Shown here: in pieces, positions 62,981-64,000 of the stretch
Layout: every line of letters starts with the position of its first letter
Position numbering within the stretch: position 1 is the first letter of the stretch
Source: Sphingobacteriales bacterium
Lineage (GTDB): Bacteria; Bacteroidota; Bacteroidia; Chitinophagales; LD1
Direction of reading: 5' to 3'
NCBI GenBank assembly: GCA_018262795.1
Contig: JADFDM010000002.1
Coordinates: 62,001-126,000 of the forward strand
DNA: 64,000 nt
Position numbers and translations under genes: made by a program
The notes under the pieces: model-generated
The model's database searches: none
The model's input: the letters and a program-made list of their open reading frames with translations, nothing else
Told to the model about the DNA's origin: nothing

Positions 62981-63837
62981 TGACCACTGCCGAGGCGGTA
63001 ATACTGGCAATCGTTGAGGGACTTACCGAATTTCTTCCTGTTTCATCTACAGGACACATGATTCTTGCGGAAGCTCTCTTGAAAGTAGAACAGAGTAGCT
63101 TCTCCAAAGTTTTTATCATCAACATTCAATTTGGAGCCATCCTTTCAGTCGTGGTTTTGTACTGGCGAAGATTCTTCCAATCCATTGATTTGTATTTCAA
63201 ACTATTCGTAGCTTTTATTCCGGCTGCTGTTTTCGGTTTGTTATTGAATGATTATTTGGATGCGCTGCTATCCAGTGTTACGGTAGTGGCTATTTCGCTA
63301 ATTGTGGGCGGTGTAGTGCTCCTTTTTACCGATAGAATATTTCATCAACAGATAGCGGATGCGGTCAATGACAGAGACGAAATAGTAGTGAAAGAAATTG
63401 ATGAATTTGGGATAGAACGGAAAAAAGAAGTACTAAAGAAATTCAGGTTGGGTTGGATGCAAGCCTTTATCATTGGTTGTTTTCAATGTATCGCTATGAT
63501 CCCGGGAGTTTCTCGTTCAGCGGCAACAATCATCGGTGGACTTACTCAAAAGCTGAATATGAAAAGAGCAGCCGAGTTTTCTTTTCTATTAGCAGTGCCT
63601 ACCATTACAGCCGCAGCCGGGTACAAACTATTGAAGGGAGCAGATGCCATCCGCGCTACAGATATTAATCTTCTACTTATCGGAAACGTTATTTCATTTC
63701 TGGTGGGCTTAGTCGCTATCAAATTCTTCATTGGGCTTATTACCCGCTACGGTCTTAAATTCTTTGGTTATTACCGTATTCTACTTGGCATCATCATTCT
63801 AATTATGATGGCCAAAGGCTACAAGATGGAAATTTAA
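62980..63837 (+). CDS. uppP: Undecaprenyl-diphosphate phosphatase
   Basis: A 285-residue integral membrane enzyme that dephosphorylates undecaprenyl diphosphate to recycle the lipid carrier for peptidoglycan and surface polysaccharides. The two BacA/UppP signatures are present: [17 protein letters not shown] at about 12-28 and [13 protein letters not shown] near 180. About eight helices are predicted, with a charged cytoplasmic insert (about 125-155). Its start overlaps the DUF3098 stop by one base, and truB starts five bases after its stop. Confidence 0.96.
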   Translation: MTTAEAVILAIVEGLTEFLPVSSTGHMILAEALLKVEQSSFSKVFIINIQFGAILSVVVLYWRRFFQSIDLYFKLFVAFIPAAVFGLLLNDYLDALLSSVTVVAISLIVGGVVLLFTDRIFHQQIADAVNDRDEIVVKEIDEFGIERKKEVLKKFRLGWMQAFIIGCFQCIAMIPGVSRSAATIIGGLTQKLNMKRAAEFSFLLAVPTITAAAGYKLLKGADAIRATDINLLLIGNVISFLVGLVAIKFFIGLITRYGLKFFGYYRILLGIIILIMMAKGYKMEI

Positions 63838-63842
63838 AACGT

Positions 63843-64000
63843 ATGGACTTCGAATTGGGGGAAGTGCTGCTGATCAATAAGCCACTTCGTTGGACATCAT
63901 TTGATGTGGTAAACAAACTTCGCTTTGCTTTAAAAGGGGTGTACGGGAAAAAGATGAAAGTGGGTCATGCCGGCACTTTAGACCCATTGGCTACCGGCCT
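63843..64000 (+). CDS. truB: tRNA pseudouridine synthase B, N-terminal part
   Basis: The first 52 residues of TruB, which makes pseudouridine-55 in the T-loop of tRNAs; the remainder runs past the right edge. [19 protein letters not shown] and the catalytic segment [12 protein letters not shown] with its Asp are visible. It is the last visible gene of the ftsX operon, starting five bases after uppP. Confidence 0.93.
   Translation, partial: MDFELGEVLLINKPLRWTSFDVVNKLRFALKGVYGKKMKVGHAGTLDPLATG

Overview
The window is a chromosomal segment of a Bacteroidota bacterium, probably a Chitinophagia- or Sphingobacteriia-like lineage. The evidence is: four secreted proteins with type IX secretion (T9SS) C-terminal sorting domains; promoters of the Bacteroidota form (TTG, 19-20 bases, TAnnTTTG); TonB-dependent and OMP beta-barrel proteins with carboxypeptidase-regulatory-like N-termini; and phylum-typical families such as DUF3098, DUF4856, DUF6438 and the StlD/DarB ketosynthases. 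No tRNA, rRNA, CRISPR array, integrase or transposase was seen.

Layout. 1-9.3 kb is mostly housekeeping: asnB (cut by the left edge), an AIM24-family protein, rseP, pruA, a CbpA-type J-protein with a small unknown partner gene, yidC and a DUF6438 lipoprotein. 9.3-25 kb mixes surface proteins (two T9SS cargo proteins and an OMP beta-barrel protein) with a four-gene minus-strand group (methyltransferase, PAP2 phosphatase, enoyl-CoA hydratase, exported unknown), glmM, a YitT-family protein and rpmE2. 25.1-27.1 kb is a small AT-rich accessory patch holding a uracil-DNA-glycosylase-like protein, a PD-(D/E)XK-like nuclease candidate and a UVR-motif protein.

27.4-33.5 kb is a tightly packed metal-uptake operon: DUF4856 lipoprotein, imelysin lipoprotein, HTTM membrane protein, TonB-dependent receptor, and a 46-residue Cys-rich protein whose start codon overlaps the receptor stop. 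Its promoter is a perfect phylum-type promoter flanked by two copies of the palindrome TTTAGA-N5-TCTAAA, so a metal-sensing repressor is likely. A compact cluster of four stem-loops lies just upstream.

33.6-38.6 kb holds a T9SS beta-propeller protein, a DUF998-like membrane protein and a YbiT/YkpA-like ABC-F ATPase. 38.9-46.2 kb is the most notable region: eight minus-strand genes that read as one operon (StlD/DarB-like ketosynthase, HTH-like small protein, BtrH-like acyltransferase, ABC ATPase, ABC-2 permease, acyl carrier protein, active ketosynthase, inactive chain-length-factor-like ketosynthase). It looks like a minimal ACP-dependent system that makes, transfers and exports an acyl or polyene product.

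46.6-64 kb carries an exported caspase-TPR protein, msrB, a Wzi/RemB-like outer-membrane protein, thrS, a giant HYR-repeat T9SS protein with a near-identical 240-bp internal duplication, queA, a DUF2795 gene, and the envelope operon ftsX-DUF3098-uppP-truB (cut by the right edge).
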